A stretch of 64,000 bases of DNA from CAYWRO01 sp964460345 (GTDB lineage Bacteria; Planctomycetota; Phycisphaerae; Phycisphaerales; UBA1924), in contig CAYWRO010000009.1 of the NCBI GenBank assembly GCA_964460345.1, forward strand, positions 1 to 64,000, written 5' to 3'. The position numbers were made by a program, and so were the translations under genes. Of the stretch, positions 16,374 to 24,643 are shown in pieces. The notes beneath the pieces were generated by a model. It saw only the letters and a program-made list of their open reading frames with translations, was not told the origin of the DNA and did no database searches. Each line of letters opens with the position of its first letter. Position 1 is the stretch's first letter.

Positions 16374-16766
16374 TTACGGCTCGATCCGTTCCGGCGGAGA
16401 TGAGGGTGGCGGCAGGCGCCACGCCGCGCCGCATTCGGGGCAGGTGGTGCAGCCGTCGGCGGAGGGCGTCTCCCCTTCATCGGGGCGGCAGCCTTGCAGG
16501 TCGTAGCCGCAGGCGGCGCACGTGCGGCGGGCTTTGGCCGCCCTGATGTCCGGGTCGAACTCGTCGCTGTGCCAGATTGCCGTGATGATGAACAGCAGCG
16601 ACGGCGGGGCGATGGTCGCCGCGAGGATCAGCAGGCCGTGGGCGTGCTGCAGCGCGACGAGGACGCCGATCCCGATGAGCGGCACGACCCACAGCAGCAC
16701 GAGGCCCAGGACGAGCCGCCGCTTGACCGAACCGACCACGATGGGCCTGCCGCGATCGTCCCGCAT
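16374..16766 (-). CDS. two-TM zinc-ribbon membrane protein (RDDRG family)
   Basis: 130 residues starting 'MRDDRGRP', the clearest form of the family motif. Two hydrophobic helices (about 17-40 and 45-65) are followed by CAAC...CPEC ending 'CPECGAAWRLP'. A TATTCT hexamer six bases before the ATG at 16766 suggests a leaderless message. Function unknown. It converges on the secreted protein gene, ten bases apart. Confidence 0.78.
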   Translation of the reverse strand: MRDDRGRPIVVGSVKRRLVLGLVLLWVVPLIGIGVLVALQHAHGLLILAATIAPPSLLFIITAIWHSDEFDPDIRAAKARRTCAACGYDLQGCRPDEGETPSADGCTTCPECGAAWRLPPPSSPPERIEP

Positions 16767-16789
16767 GGGCGAAGAATACGGTGGCAGGG

Positions 16790-17055
16790 ACAGTTGATAG
16801 TTGATAGTGGGCAGTGGACAGTGGGGACGGGCTCAGGCCGGAGGGTGTGGGCGTGCCGGGTCTTCGCGGCGGTCCGCAGTCCCGCATCCTGCGCTCGCGC
16901 TGCACGCGGCGACCCTACGATTCCGATCCTTCCCGCCTTCCCCTCCCTCTCGCCGCTCCCGCCCCCCGTGCTTCCCGCCTGCCCCCCCCACCCCCCACTC
17001 CCACTCCCACTGACCACTGTCCACTCTCAACTGTCAACTCTCAACTGTCAACTGT
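16790..17055. repeat. inverted pair of simple-sequence repeats before lepA
   Basis: Left arm 16790-16824 (ACAGTTGATAGTTGATAG...) and right arm 17014-17055 (CCACTGTCCACTCTCAACTG...) are inverted versions of one degenerate repeat built from CAGTTGA and CAGTGGA words. They enclose about 190 bases, including a strongly pyrimidine-rich stretch at 16925-17012. The right arm runs to the base before the lepA start codon. Confidence 0.75.
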
Positions 17056-17056
17056 T

Positions 17057-18871
17057 ATGCAAATCCGTAACTTCTCCATCATCGCCCACATCGACCACGG
17101 CAAGTCCACGCTCGCGGACCGGCTGCTTCAGGCGACGCACGCCGTGAGCGATCGCGAGGCGCGCGAGCAGTTTCTGGATGCGATGGACCTGGAGCGCGAG
17201 CGCGGCATCACCATCAAGGCCTCCGCCGTGACGGTCGCCCACCTGCACAAAGGTGAGCAATACATGCTCAACTTCATCGACACCCCCGGGCACGTGGACT
17301 TCGGCTACGAAGTCTCGCGGGCGCTCACCGCGTGCGAGGGAGCGATTCTCGTCGTCGACGCGACGCAGGGGGTGGAAGCCCAGACCGTGCACAACGCGTA
17401 CCTGGCCGTCGCCCAGGATCTTGAGATCATCCCCGTCATCAACAAAATCGATCTGCCGTCCGCGCGCCCCGAAGAGGTGGCGATGGAGATCGAGCAGGCG
17501 CTCGGGCTTGACGCCGCGGACTGCCTGTTCGTCAGCGCCAAGACGGGACAGGGGATCCCCGAACTGCTGGCCGCGATCTGCGACCGGCTCCCCGCGCCGC
17601 GACCGTCGGCGATGGACCAGACGCGGGCGCTGATCTTCGACGCCGAGTACGACGACTACCGCGGCGTCGTCGTCTACACGCGCGTCTTCGACGGGCGGCT
17701 GAGCAAGGGGGACAAGGTCCGCATGATGGGCCTGGAGCGCACCTACCAGGTGACGGAGCTCGGCAAGTACTCTCCCAAGCCGGTGAAAGTCGACTCAATC
17801 GGCCCCGGCGAGACGGGGTACATGGTCGCGGCGATCAAGACGCTCGGCGACGTGCGCGTCGGCGACACGATGACACTGGAGAATGACCCCGCGCCCGAGC
17901 CGCTGCCCGGATACGAGCCACCGCGGCAGATGGTCTTCTGCGATTTTTACCCCGCGACGACGGAGAAGAAGGGCAACGACTTCGAAGAGCTGCGCGAAGC
18001 GGTGACGAAGCTGGCGCTGAACGACTCCTCGTTCACGTTCGTGGCCGTGCACTCCGAAGCGCTCGGCTTCGGCTTCCGCTGCGGCTTCCTGGGCCTGCTG
18101 CACATGGACATCGTGCAGGAACGGCTGGAGCGCGAAGGGGGGGTCGAAGTCGTGCAGACCGCGCCGACGGTCTCGTACAAGGTGAGGACGCGCGGCAAGG
18201 GGGGCGTTGAGGAAGAACTGGAGGTCCACAACCCCGCCGACCTGCCCGACCCGTCGCACATCGTGGGGATCGCCGAGCCGATCTGCCGCGTGGAGATCAT
18301 GATCCCCAAGGAGTACATCGGCGAGGTCATGAAGCTCTGCCTGGAACGCCGCGGCGTCTACAAAAGCCAGATGTACGTCTCCGACACGCGCGACATGCTC
18401 ACCTTCGAGATCCCGCTCGCGGAGCTGATCTACGACTTCTACGACAAGATGAAGGGGATGACCTCGGGCTACGGCACGATGGACTACGAGGTGATCCGCT
18501 ACGACGAGGACAACCTCGTCAAGGTGGACATTCTCATCAACGGCGAGCCGGTCAACGCGCTGGCGATGATCGTCCACCGCGAGCGCGCTGAGTACCGCGG
18601 CCGCATCCTTCTGCAGCGGCTCCGCAAGCAGATCCCGCGCCACAACTTCGAAATCCCCCTCCAGGCGACGATCGGCGGGAAGATCATCGCGCGCGAGACG
18701 ATCAAGGGCTTCCGGAAGGACGTCACGGCCAAGTGCTACGGCGGTGACGTGAGCCGAAAGCGCAAGCTCCTCGAAAAGCAGAAGAAGGGCAAGGAACGCA
18801 TGAAGAGCGTGGGAAGCGTGCAGATCCCGCAGGAGGCGTTCATGGCAGTGCTCGAGACGAGCGAGGAGTAG
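17057..18871 (+). CDS. lepA: elongation factor 4 (LepA), back-translocating GTPase
   Basis: 604 residues, the normal length. GTPase motifs: 'AHIDHGKST' (G1), 'RGITIKA' (G2), 'DTPGHVDF' (G3) and 'NKID' (G4), followed by EF-G-like domains II, III and V and the LepA-specific basic C-terminal domain ('GGDVSRKRKLLEKQKKGKER'). It binds stalled ribosomes and acts in initiation/elongation quality control. Start ATG at 17057 follows directly on a CTCAACTGTCAA repeat with no Shine-Dalgarno and no nearby -10 hexamer; family alignment ('MQIRNFSIIAHIDHGKST') supports it. Confidence 0.97.
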   Translation: MQIRNFSIIAHIDHGKSTLADRLLQATHAVSDREAREQFLDAMDLERERGITIKASAVTVAHLHKGEQYMLNFIDTPGHVDFGYEVSRALTACEGAILVVDATQGVEAQTVHNAYLAVAQDLEIIPVINKIDLPSARPEEVAMEIEQALGLDAADCLFVSAKTGQGIPELLAAICDRLPAPRPSAMDQTRALIFDAEYDDYRGVVVYTRVFDGRLSKGDKVRMMGLERTYQVTELGKYSPKPVKVDSIGPGETGYMVAAIKTLGDVRVGDTMTLENDPAPEPLPGYEPPRQMVFCDFYPATTEKKGNDFEELREAVTKLALNDSSFTFVAVHSEALGFGFRCGFLGLLHMDIVQERLEREGGVEVVQTAPTVSYKVRTRGKGGVEEELEVHNPADLPDPSHIVGIAEPICRVEIMIPKEYIGEVMKLCLERRGVYKSQMYVSDTRDMLTFEIPLAELIYDFYDKMKGMTSGYGTMDYEVIRYDEDNLVKVDILINGEPVNALAMIVHRERAEYRGRILLQRLRKQIPRHNFEIPLQATIGGKIIARETIKGFRKDVTAKCYGGDVSRKRKLLEKQKKGKERMKSVGSVQIPQEAFMAVLETSEE

Positions 18872-18919
18872 CGCCGGCTTCCAGCCGGCGCACCGTGGCA
18901 TCGCCTTTCAAGGCGATGC
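18871..18919 (+). terminator. two stacked hairpins after lepA (REP family C, copy 1)
   Basis: GCGCCGGCT-TCC-AGCCGGCGC (18871-18891) is a perfect nine-base stem touching the lepA stop codon. It is followed by GTGG and the 22-base palindrome-like GCATCGCCTT-TC-AAGGCGATGC (18898-18919). The second hairpin recurs exactly at 20225 and 49544, each time just after a stop codon, so it may serve as a terminator or mRNA 3' protector. There is no U-run. Confidence 0.6.
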
Positions 18920-18943
18920 AAGACGCGAATGGAGGAGCCGCCC

Positions 18944-19318
18944 GTGACGCGAAGCCAGTCCGCCATGCTCGTCGCAGCGGTGCTCAATCTACTGGCCATC
19001 CCACTGACACTCGGGCTGGGACTCGGGCTCTACGCGACGACAGTTGTCCGCGCAAATAGTGAACTTCTTCATTTGCAGGAAGCAGGCGCGGTCGCCGAAG
19101 AGGTCCGGCTTCACACGCTCCTGCCGTACTTCCAGCAGCAAACCTTCGACTGGAGCTTTGTCGTTGCATGCGGCTTTGCAATCAATGCCGGTGTGTTCGT
19201 TGTCCTGGCCTGGACCTCGCGGCGGGGGCCGGCCCCGACCCCGACTGATCCTCTGAAGGTCCGCCTGCCGAAACATCTCACTGGCACCCGTCGCCCAACG
19301 GCTTTATGCTCTCCATAA
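18944..19318 (+). CDS. small two-TM membrane protein
   Basis: 124 residues. Hydrophobic helices at about 8-32 and 70-90, with a polar loop between and a basic/proline tail. No family recognised. GTG at 18944 is preferred to an ATG at 18929, because GGAGGAG lies six to twelve bases before the GTG. It stands alone between lepA and the coiled-coil gene. Confidence 0.55.
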   Translation: MTRSQSAMLVAAVLNLLAIPLTLGLGLGLYATTVVRANSELLHLQEAGAVAEEVRLHTLLPYFQQQTFDWSFVVACGFAINAGVFVVLAWTSRRGPAPTPTDPLKVRLPKHLTGTRRPTALCSP

Positions 19319-19391
19319 CCGCCGCAGGCCACGGCGGTCGGTCGACATGCTGCCAGCCATGGATGGTCCCGCCGCGCAAGGAGTCGAAGGC

Positions 19392-20219
19392 ATGGGGATG
19401 ATGAAGACGCTCTCACGCGTGTTTCACCGGAACGGGGGGGGACACGGGGAGACAAACGGGAAGAACGGCGGCCGCAACGGCCGGTATGGCTACGACGCGG
19501 AGTCCTTCGCCCTCCGCACCGGCCTCGGCCAGCTCTCCCCTGAAGAGGCGGTGGAGGTTCAGGCGACCTTCGCAGAGGCCCCGCCGGAGGGCCAGTTCGA
19601 GGCGGAGGCGGACGACGACGGCCTCGGCCGGGCCCTCGCGGCGCACGCGTCAGCCCCCCCACTCCCCACGCCGCGCAACAAGCAGGAGCTCATCGCCGAA
19701 CTGGCCCAGAACTACCGCGAGGTCCTCTCCCTGGTTCGCAAGGTCGATGAGCACCTGGACCGGCAGGACCAGCGGTCGCAGCGCCTGCTGGAGTTGGCCG
19801 AGCAACTTCCCGCGGCGACCGACACGCTCGAGCAGATTCGCAAGCGAAACGTCGAGATCAACGTCAGCATCCGCGACCTGATCACGGCGATGAACGAATC
19901 GGCCGGCAAGGCGGGCGCGCACGCGGAGGAACAGGTCAAGGCGCTCTCGCAGATTCACGCGCAGCTTGAGCAGGCCGGCCGGAGCGAGGAGCGCACCGCC
20001 GCGGCCTTCAACGAGTTCCGCGCCACCGTCAAGACGATCGCCGGCTCGAACACGAATTTGGCGACGGTGCTGGAGCGCATGAACCAGCGCGACCTGGGAC
20101 GCGACCTGCGCCTGCAGGACATGATCGCCCGCACGCAGCGCTGGACGATCATCCTCGCCGCCCTGAGCTTCGCCGGCGTCGCCGCGGCGGTCGGCGCCGT
20201 CCTCTACGTCTCGCTGTAA
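19392..20219 (+). CDS. coiled-coil protein with C-terminal membrane anchor
   Basis: 275 residues. A Gly/Asn-rich N-terminus (10-30) leads to a long predicted coiled coil (about 95-240, 'LVRKVDEHLDRQDQRSQRLL' onward) and one C-terminal TM helix ('WTIILAALSFAGVAAAVGAV'). This tail-anchored layout fits a membrane-bound spacer or chemotaxis-like helical rod, but no signalling motif is present. ATG at 19392 with AAGGAG. A REP family C hairpin follows five bases after the stop. Confidence 0.6.
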   Translation: MGMMKTLSRVFHRNGGGHGETNGKNGGRNGRYGYDAESFALRTGLGQLSPEEAVEVQATFAEAPPEGQFEAEADDDGLGRALAAHASAPPLPTPRNKQELIAELAQNYREVLSLVRKVDEHLDRQDQRSQRLLELAEQLPAATDTLEQIRKRNVEINVSIRDLITAMNESAGKAGAHAEEQVKALSQIHAQLEQAGRSEERTAAAFNEFRATVKTIAGSNTNLATVLERMNQRDLGRDLRLQDMIARTQRWTIILAALSFAGVAAAVGAVLYVSL

Positions 20220-20224
20220 CCGTG

Positions 20225-20246
20225 GCATCGCCTTTCAAGGCGATGC
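20225..20246 (+). terminator. REP family C hairpin, copy 2
   Basis: GCATCGCCTT-TC-AAGGCGATGC preceded by GTGG, five bases after the stop of 19392-20219. Identical to 18898-18919 and 49544-49565. Confidence 0.55.
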
Positions 20247-20258
20247 GAGTCGAAGCGC

Positions 20259-20369
20259 TCACTTGCGGTGAACGGTGTAGCCCTCGTCGGCATCCAGCAG
20301 CACGGTCTCCGGAGTGGCCCGCACGCCGTCGTAAAGCTGCCGCAGGAGACCGCCGTCGGCCGCGCACAC
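20259..20369 (-). CDS. possible small ORF coupled to nadD
   Basis: 36 codons from GTG at 20369, whose last two bases and the nadD stop overlap (TAGTG), to TGA at 20259. The product reads 'VCAADGGLLRQLYDGVRATP' and ends '...DADEGYTVHRK'. Codon choice looks coding-like. No family known. It could be a real microprotein or a chance frame; translational coupling is the only positional support. Confidence 0.35.
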   Translation of the reverse strand: MCAADGGLLRQLYDGVRATPETVLLDADEGYTVHRK

Positions 20370-21166
20370 TACGACCCGGCGGCGCCATACAAGCCCCTCT
20401 CCCGAATGTAGCGCAACACCCCGCGGCCAAGTGCCATCTCCAGTTCCCCCTCGTCTTCCGCCGGCTCGCGCAGCAGCCGCCGCACCGGCGTGGCCGCGAC
20501 ATCAATTACCGGCAGACCGAGTACCGCCCGTTCCCACGCGGCCAGGTCCTTCTCCGACCAGACGCCGAGGGGGCGCAGTCGCTCGACAAGGTCCGCGCCG
20601 GTCTCAATCCCATCCCGCGGCATGACGTACACATCCGCCAGGCGCAGCAGCGTTTCGGCCTCCGTCCAGCGGTGGAAGGCGATCGCCTGATCGGCCCCGA
20701 GCAGCAGCCCCACTCGCGGCGTGCCTTCCGCCGCATCACCGCCCCCTCCAAGCGCTGCAGGCACGCGCCGGACGGTCTCGACCATGTAGCTCGGCCTCCC
20801 GGCCGATCCGTGCCGAGCCGCCCAGTTCGCCCGGTCGATTTCGTCGCTCCAGATCGCCACGCGATCGGGTTCGCCTTCGCGCACGCCGGCCTCACCCAGC
20901 GCGATCCGCAGCATCTCGATGCGATCCTCATCGCCGGCCTGAGGCCCCTCCTGCTTGTGGGGCGATCGGGCCGCGGGCACGAAGACCAGCCACGCCGCGG
21001 CATCCGCCCCCCCGCCCGACGCCACGTCGCGCCCCTCGATGAGCGCTCTGGCCGCGAGCGGCAACTCGACGTGTGCACGGTGCGGCGGGTCGAACGTACC
21101 GCCGAACAGGATTACCCGCCGGGCGCTCCGCGGCACCGCCAGCGGGGTTGCCGGGGCCGTGGTCAC
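20369..21166 (-). CDS. nadD: nicotinate-nucleotide adenylyltransferase (NadD)
   Basis: 265 residues. It transfers AMP from ATP to nicotinate mononucleotide in NAD biosynthesis. Nucleotidyltransferase motifs: 'LFGGTFDPPHRAH' near residue 20 (T/HxxH class), 'SPHKQ' near 68, 'PSYMVETV' and 'LLGADQ'. Longer than the usual ~200 residues because of Gly/Ala-rich loops ('ASGGGADAAAW', 'ALGGGGDAAEG'). GTG at 21166 overlaps the stop of the nucleosidase-like gene by four bases, so the two are coupled. The SIR2-like gene upstream in the window is an NAD consumer, but there is no direct link. Confidence 0.92.
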   Translation of the reverse strand: MTTAPATPLAVPRSARRVILFGGTFDPPHRAHVELPLAARALIEGRDVASGGGADAAAWLVFVPAARSPHKQEGPQAGDEDRIEMLRIALGEAGVREGEPDRVAIWSDEIDRANWAARHGSAGRPSYMVETVRRVPAALGGGGDAAEGTPRVGLLLGADQAIAFHRWTEAETLLRLADVYVMPRDGIETGADLVERLRPLGVWSEKDLAAWERAVLGLPVIDVAATPVRRLLREPAEDEGELEMALGRGVLRYIRERGLYGAAGS

Positions 21167-21960
21167 GCCAGCGCCCCTGTCCCCTCGCCCGCGCGGGCCC
21201 GCTCATGCTCGATCAACTCCGCCACGCGCCCCCCCACCGCGCGCATCGCCTTTGAACTGCACCGGCCGAGCTTGGCCACCCGGCCGACCTGCCACGGATG
21301 CGAGGCAAGCGTCGCCGCCACCCGCCACGGGCGCGTCAAACCGTCTTCCGTCACCCACCGAGCGGCCTGCCGCGGCAGCGAGTCGTCCGGGCCATCGCTC
21401 ACGCCGCGGACCACCGCCCAGCGCACGCCTGCCGCCTCGCAAGCGCGGGCGAACTCGTGCGACTCTGTGTCCACGATGAACGCGCCAGTCCGCTCCCGGA
21501 GGGAACGTTTATCCTCAGCGCTGAAGACCGGCTCATCCACCCCGACCACTGTGGGCGGGCGGCCTGCGCTCGGCCGCGACTCGCCAATCTCGCCCGCCGC
21601 GAGCCGGCACATCCACTCATTGCCCGACAGGTCCGTCACACGCTCCAGCACGCGCGTGCTGGCGGGCGCCGCCTCCGCGGCCAGTCCCCCGGCCACCCCG
21701 GCCAGAATCGCCAGCGACGGCTTGCCGTGCACCGTGACCAGGCGCGCCACCGTCTCCCGCACCCGGCGTGGGCCGGGCCCCGTGCGGAGGATCCGCACCC
21801 GCAGATCACCCGCGGACTTTCCCCGACCTGCCCTGAGTTCGCCTGCCCCGCCGCCCAGGCCAACCGTGACGCCGGCAGCGATCAGCGCTCGCTCCAGCGC
21901 TCGCCGCTCGAACTCCAGCGCACACAACACCACGCACTCGCCATTCTCAGCCGGCGGCAT
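21163..21960 (-). CDS. nucleoside phosphorylase superfamily protein (MTA/SAH nucleosidase-like)
   Basis: 265 residues. 'VVLCALEFERRALERAL' at the N-terminus, 'SLAILAGVAGGL' in the middle and 'GAFIVDTESHEFARAC' with 'VRGVSDG' near the end follow the phosphorylase/nucleosidase fold; the E in 'DTES' would contact the ribose. It probably splits a purine nucleoside or related N-glycosidic bond; the exact substrate cannot be read (hopanoid-linked phosphorylases look similar). ATG at 21960. Operon with nadD. Confidence 0.7.
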   Translation of the reverse strand: MPPAENGECVVLCALEFERRALERALIAAGVTVGLGGGAGELRAGRGKSAGDLRVRILRTGPGPRRVRETVARLVTVHGKPSLAILAGVAGGLAAEAAPASTRVLERVTDLSGNEWMCRLAAGEIGESRPSAGRPPTVVGVDEPVFSAEDKRSLRERTGAFIVDTESHEFARACEAAGVRWAVVRGVSDGPDDSLPRQAARWVTEDGLTRPWRVAATLASHPWQVGRVAKLGRCSSKAMRAVGGRVAELIEHERARAGEGTGALA

Positions 21961-22012
21961 GCCCCAACGGTATCACGGATGATTCGCGGCGACACGGGCA
22001 CGCGGGCCGGAT

Positions 22013-22381
22013 TCACGCGGCGTCGCGTGCGAGCCCCACCGTCGCCATGCCGGTTCGGACCAGCTCGCGGATCTGCCGCTGCTGGTCCTCGGTCATGTCG
22101 ACAAACTCCAGACCGATCTCATGACGCCACAGCCCGGCTCGCTTCATCCAGACGATTCGGGCGGCCAGCGTCACGGGCTGGCCTCCGGCAGATACCTGCA
22201 CAATCAGTTGTTCGTGCAGCCTCGGCTTGCCCTTGACCTTGACCCGCATCCCGCTTGCGGAGAGATCCGCCACCGGACCGAGATCGCTCGTGACGCCGCA
22301 GACGCGGAGACGACCACCGCGCCGGGCGTTTGGCCCCTGAGCGTTTTCATCCGGTCCAACAACACCTCCGTGCGAAATCAT
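22013..22381 (-). CDS. PilZ domain protein
   Basis: 122 residues if started at the ATG at 22381; an in-frame upstream start near 22453 is possible. The PilZ core shows 'DLSASGMRV' (the D/NxSxxG c-di-GMP motif) and 'IVWMKRAGLWRHEIGLEFVD'. The usual RxxxR that completes the binding site may be the Arg cluster 'RRGGRLR' just upstream. A cytoplasmic c-di-GMP receptor, or a PilZ fold with lost binding. Single-gene unit. Confidence 0.75.
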   Translation of the reverse strand: MISHGGVVGPDENAQGPNARRGGRLRVCGVTSDLGPVADLSASGMRVKVKGKPRLHEQLIVQVSAGGQPVTLAARIVWMKRAGLWRHEIGLEFVDMTEDQQRQIRELVRTGMATVGLARDAA

Positions 22382-22471
22382 GCCTTCAACATCGGCCCGT
22401 CCGCGACACTGTTTCACCCGTGCGCCGGCAAAAACCCCGGGTGAACGTCCCATAACCACACGGCCTGCCGA

Positions 22472-23380
22472 TTACTTCACCCGCGTGACCTTCGTCCGCA
22501 CATCCTGCTTGATGCTCGCCTTCACGCCGCTGCGGTCCACGTCGAACTCGATCACGCGGTCGAACTCGAGCGAATCCATCATCCCGCGTTCCGTGTCCCA
22601 CACGTATCGCCCCTCCAGGGTTGATGTCCGCACGTCCAGGCCGCCCTTGGCGCCGCTCTTCTTATCCCGGGTCCTCAGATCGCTTTCGAGCGTGACCGTC
22701 GCCTTCTCGCCGCGGACGCTCTTGAGGTGGTGCGTCGTGATCATCTCGAGCTTGCCGCCGCCCTCGGGCAGGTCAATCGAATCAGTCGACGTCCAGGTTT
22801 CGCCGACGCGCCGCACCGCGGCCCCCTGCCCCGTCGAGGTGATCTGTGTGACCCCGCCCTTCAATCCCTGCTCGTCAAGCAGATCGCCGAGCGCTCCGCC
22901 CAGCCCTCCGCCGGGCATTACATCACGCAGGCCGGTCAGCGCCGTGACGTTGCCGGCTTCGTCGAAGGTCACGCCGATCGACTTGCCGACCATGGGGCGC
23001 AGCATCGGCGCGAGCGGATTATCGCGATCCGCCGACTCCGGCTTGTCGCTGTCAAAGGCCGAGTCCATCCCGCCCCCGGAGAGCGTGATCGCAAGCCGCT
23101 CGAAGGTGATGGTTCCCTTCGCCCCCTCTTCCGTCCGCTCGTCGATGGTCAGCGCGATTCGCATCTCCTGCGTCACCGTCTGCTCCGCTCCAGCGCCGGG
23201 CACATCCGGCATGGTCAGCGTCAGATGACCTTCCTGGAAGAAGTCGAAGCGATCTGACTGGCCCTCCGTCAGCCGCGGGCGCAGGTCCGCCGTCGGTTGG
23301 GCTCGTACCGCCGCGGGGGTGAGGAGCAGCACTCCGACGACGAGTACGGCGAGTACAGAGAGCATCTGGATCTTGGTCAT
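22472..23380 (-). CDS. secreted DUF6263-like protein
   Basis: 302 residues. Signal peptide 1-28 ('LAVLVVGVLLLTPAAVRAQ'). The mature part is beta-rich, with repeated 'T.T.E.MRIALTID' and 'ATVTLESDLRT' strands and a Gly-rich loop at 'MPGGGLGGALGDLL'. The pattern (strands describing a large envelope barrel or lipocalin-like sheet) resembles the DUF6263 family of planctomycetes. Function unknown. ATG at 23380 with GGAGGTGAAGCG upstream; a TATCTA sequence about 27 bases before the ATG may be its -10. Confidence 0.6.
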   Translation of the reverse strand: MTKIQMLSVLAVLVVGVLLLTPAAVRAQPTADLRPRLTEGQSDRFDFFQEGHLTLTMPDVPGAGAEQTVTQEMRIALTIDERTEEGAKGTITFERLAITLSGGGMDSAFDSDKPESADRDNPLAPMLRPMVGKSIGVTFDEAGNVTALTGLRDVMPGGGLGGALGDLLDEQGLKGGVTQITSTGQGAAVRRVGETWTSTDSIDLPEGGGKLEMITTHHLKSVRGEKATVTLESDLRTRDKKSGAKGGLDVRTSTLEGRYVWDTERGMMDSLEFDRVIEFDVDRSGVKASIKQDVRTKVTRVK

Positions 23381-23651
23381 CGCTTCACCTCCGTGAGGGG
23401 TTCTCTAGATAAAAGGCGCCGACAACCTCCGGCAGTCGCCAAGGCCCTGCATCCGCGGACGCCGTGCGGACGATGAGGCCTCATCCGACCGTCTGGGTCC
23501 CGGAGATCGCCGGGCGCCCTGACCGGACAGTCAGAAGGCACACCATGGACGTGCGGCCGGCTCCGCCCGTCTACCCGCCGTACGCGGCGGAGGCTTCAAT
23601 CCTGCCGCCCCTACACTGGCAGCGCACATTTCTTGAGAGGATCGCTCCCCA

Positions 23652-24239
23652 ATGCCCATTCGTCGGGTCTGTGTCTTCTGCGCCTCCAGCCAGCGCTGCG
23701 AGCCTGTCTACCTCGAGCAGGCCGCACGGCTCGGCCACGCACTCGCCGAAGCGGATCTCGCAGTCGTTTATGGCGGCGGATCGACCGGTCTGATGGGCGC
23801 GGTGGCCGATGCAGCGCTCGGCGCGGGGGGCGCTGTGGCGGGCGTCCTTCCCCGATTCATGGACGCGGTCGAGTGGGGCCATACAAGGCTCTCTGAGATG
23901 CACCTGGTCGAGGACATGCACGAGCGTCTGAAGCGGATGAAGGAACTGTCCGATGCCTTTGTCGCCCTTCCCGGCGGGTGCGGCACGCTGGATGAACTCC
24001 TCCAGACCCTCACGTGGAAGCGCCTCGGCTTGCACATCGGCCCCATCATCATCGTGAATGTCCGCGGCTTCTTCGACCCGCTGCTCACCCAACTCGCCCG
24101 CTGCATCGATGAACGGTTCATGGACCAGCGGCATGGGCAGATGTGGACGGTGGTCGACGATGCGGCCGATGTGATCCCTGCTCTGGACGCCGCGCCGGCC
24201 TGGGACCAGACCGCCATCCGCTTCGCGCGTCCCGTTTAG
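23652..24239 (+). CDS. LOG family protein (Rossmann-fold nucleotide hydrolase)
   Basis: 195 residues, normal family length. 'VCVFCASSQR' at the start, 'VVYGGGSTGLMGAVADAAL' and the hallmark 'PGGCGTLDELLQ' (about 112-123). LOG proteins release adenine-type bases from nucleoside monophosphates (cytokinin-riboside-monophosphate phosphoribohydrolase type). ATG at 23652 with GAGAGG about a dozen bases before it; a TACACT lies further upstream. Confidence 0.85.
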   Translation: MPIRRVCVFCASSQRCEPVYLEQAARLGHALAEADLAVVYGGGSTGLMGAVADAALGAGGAVAGVLPRFMDAVEWGHTRLSEMHLVEDMHERLKRMKELSDAFVALPGGCGTLDELLQTLTWKRLGLHIGPIIIVNVRGFFDPLLTQLARCIDERFMDQRHGQMWTVVDDAADVIPALDAAPAWDQTAIRFARPV

Positions 24240-24332
24240 GCACACAGAGATGGGTGGGCGATGCTGAAAAGGACTTCAGCGGAGGCTGGATCCGGCCGAC
24301 GAGAGAACGATTGAACCGCCGGGAGGGCGCCC

Positions 24333-24623
24333 ATGTCTGACAACGCCAAGCCTCTTTTCATCGTCGGTTCGTTCCTCCTGTTCGTCGCGATCGCCTCGCT
24401 TGGCGCGATGACCGTGCTGCTCGTCCGGGCCGGCGGCAACGTGGAGCCGGGCGAGCCGGGACTTCTGCCCGGCCAGTCGCATGTCTTCCTCCCGGTCGGC
24501 ATTCTCATCGGCGTCGCCATCGCCGGGCTGCTCGGCGGCATTTTCTCCCTGATGATCGCCTCCAAGCGTCTTTCGCGTAATGCGCGCAACACGACGACCA
24601 GCGACGATCGCATCGCGGCTTGA
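24333..24623 (+). CDS. small two-TM membrane protein
   Basis: 96 residues: helices at about 8-30 and 50-75 with a Gly/Pro-rich loop between, and a basic/polar tail. No family recognised. ATG at 24333 with GGGAGGG upstream. Stands alone. Confidence 0.55.
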   Translation: MSDNAKPLFIVGSFLLFVAIASLGAMTVLLVRAGGNVEPGEPGLLPGQSHVFLPVGILIGVAIAGLLGGIFSLMIASKRLSRNARNTTTSDDRIAA

Positions 24624-24643
24624 ATCGCCCCGCTCGAGAAACA

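Noticed and set aside
17795..18901. Minus-strand open frame opposite lepA
   Set aside because: Shadow frame; His/Asp-rich translation with no motifs.
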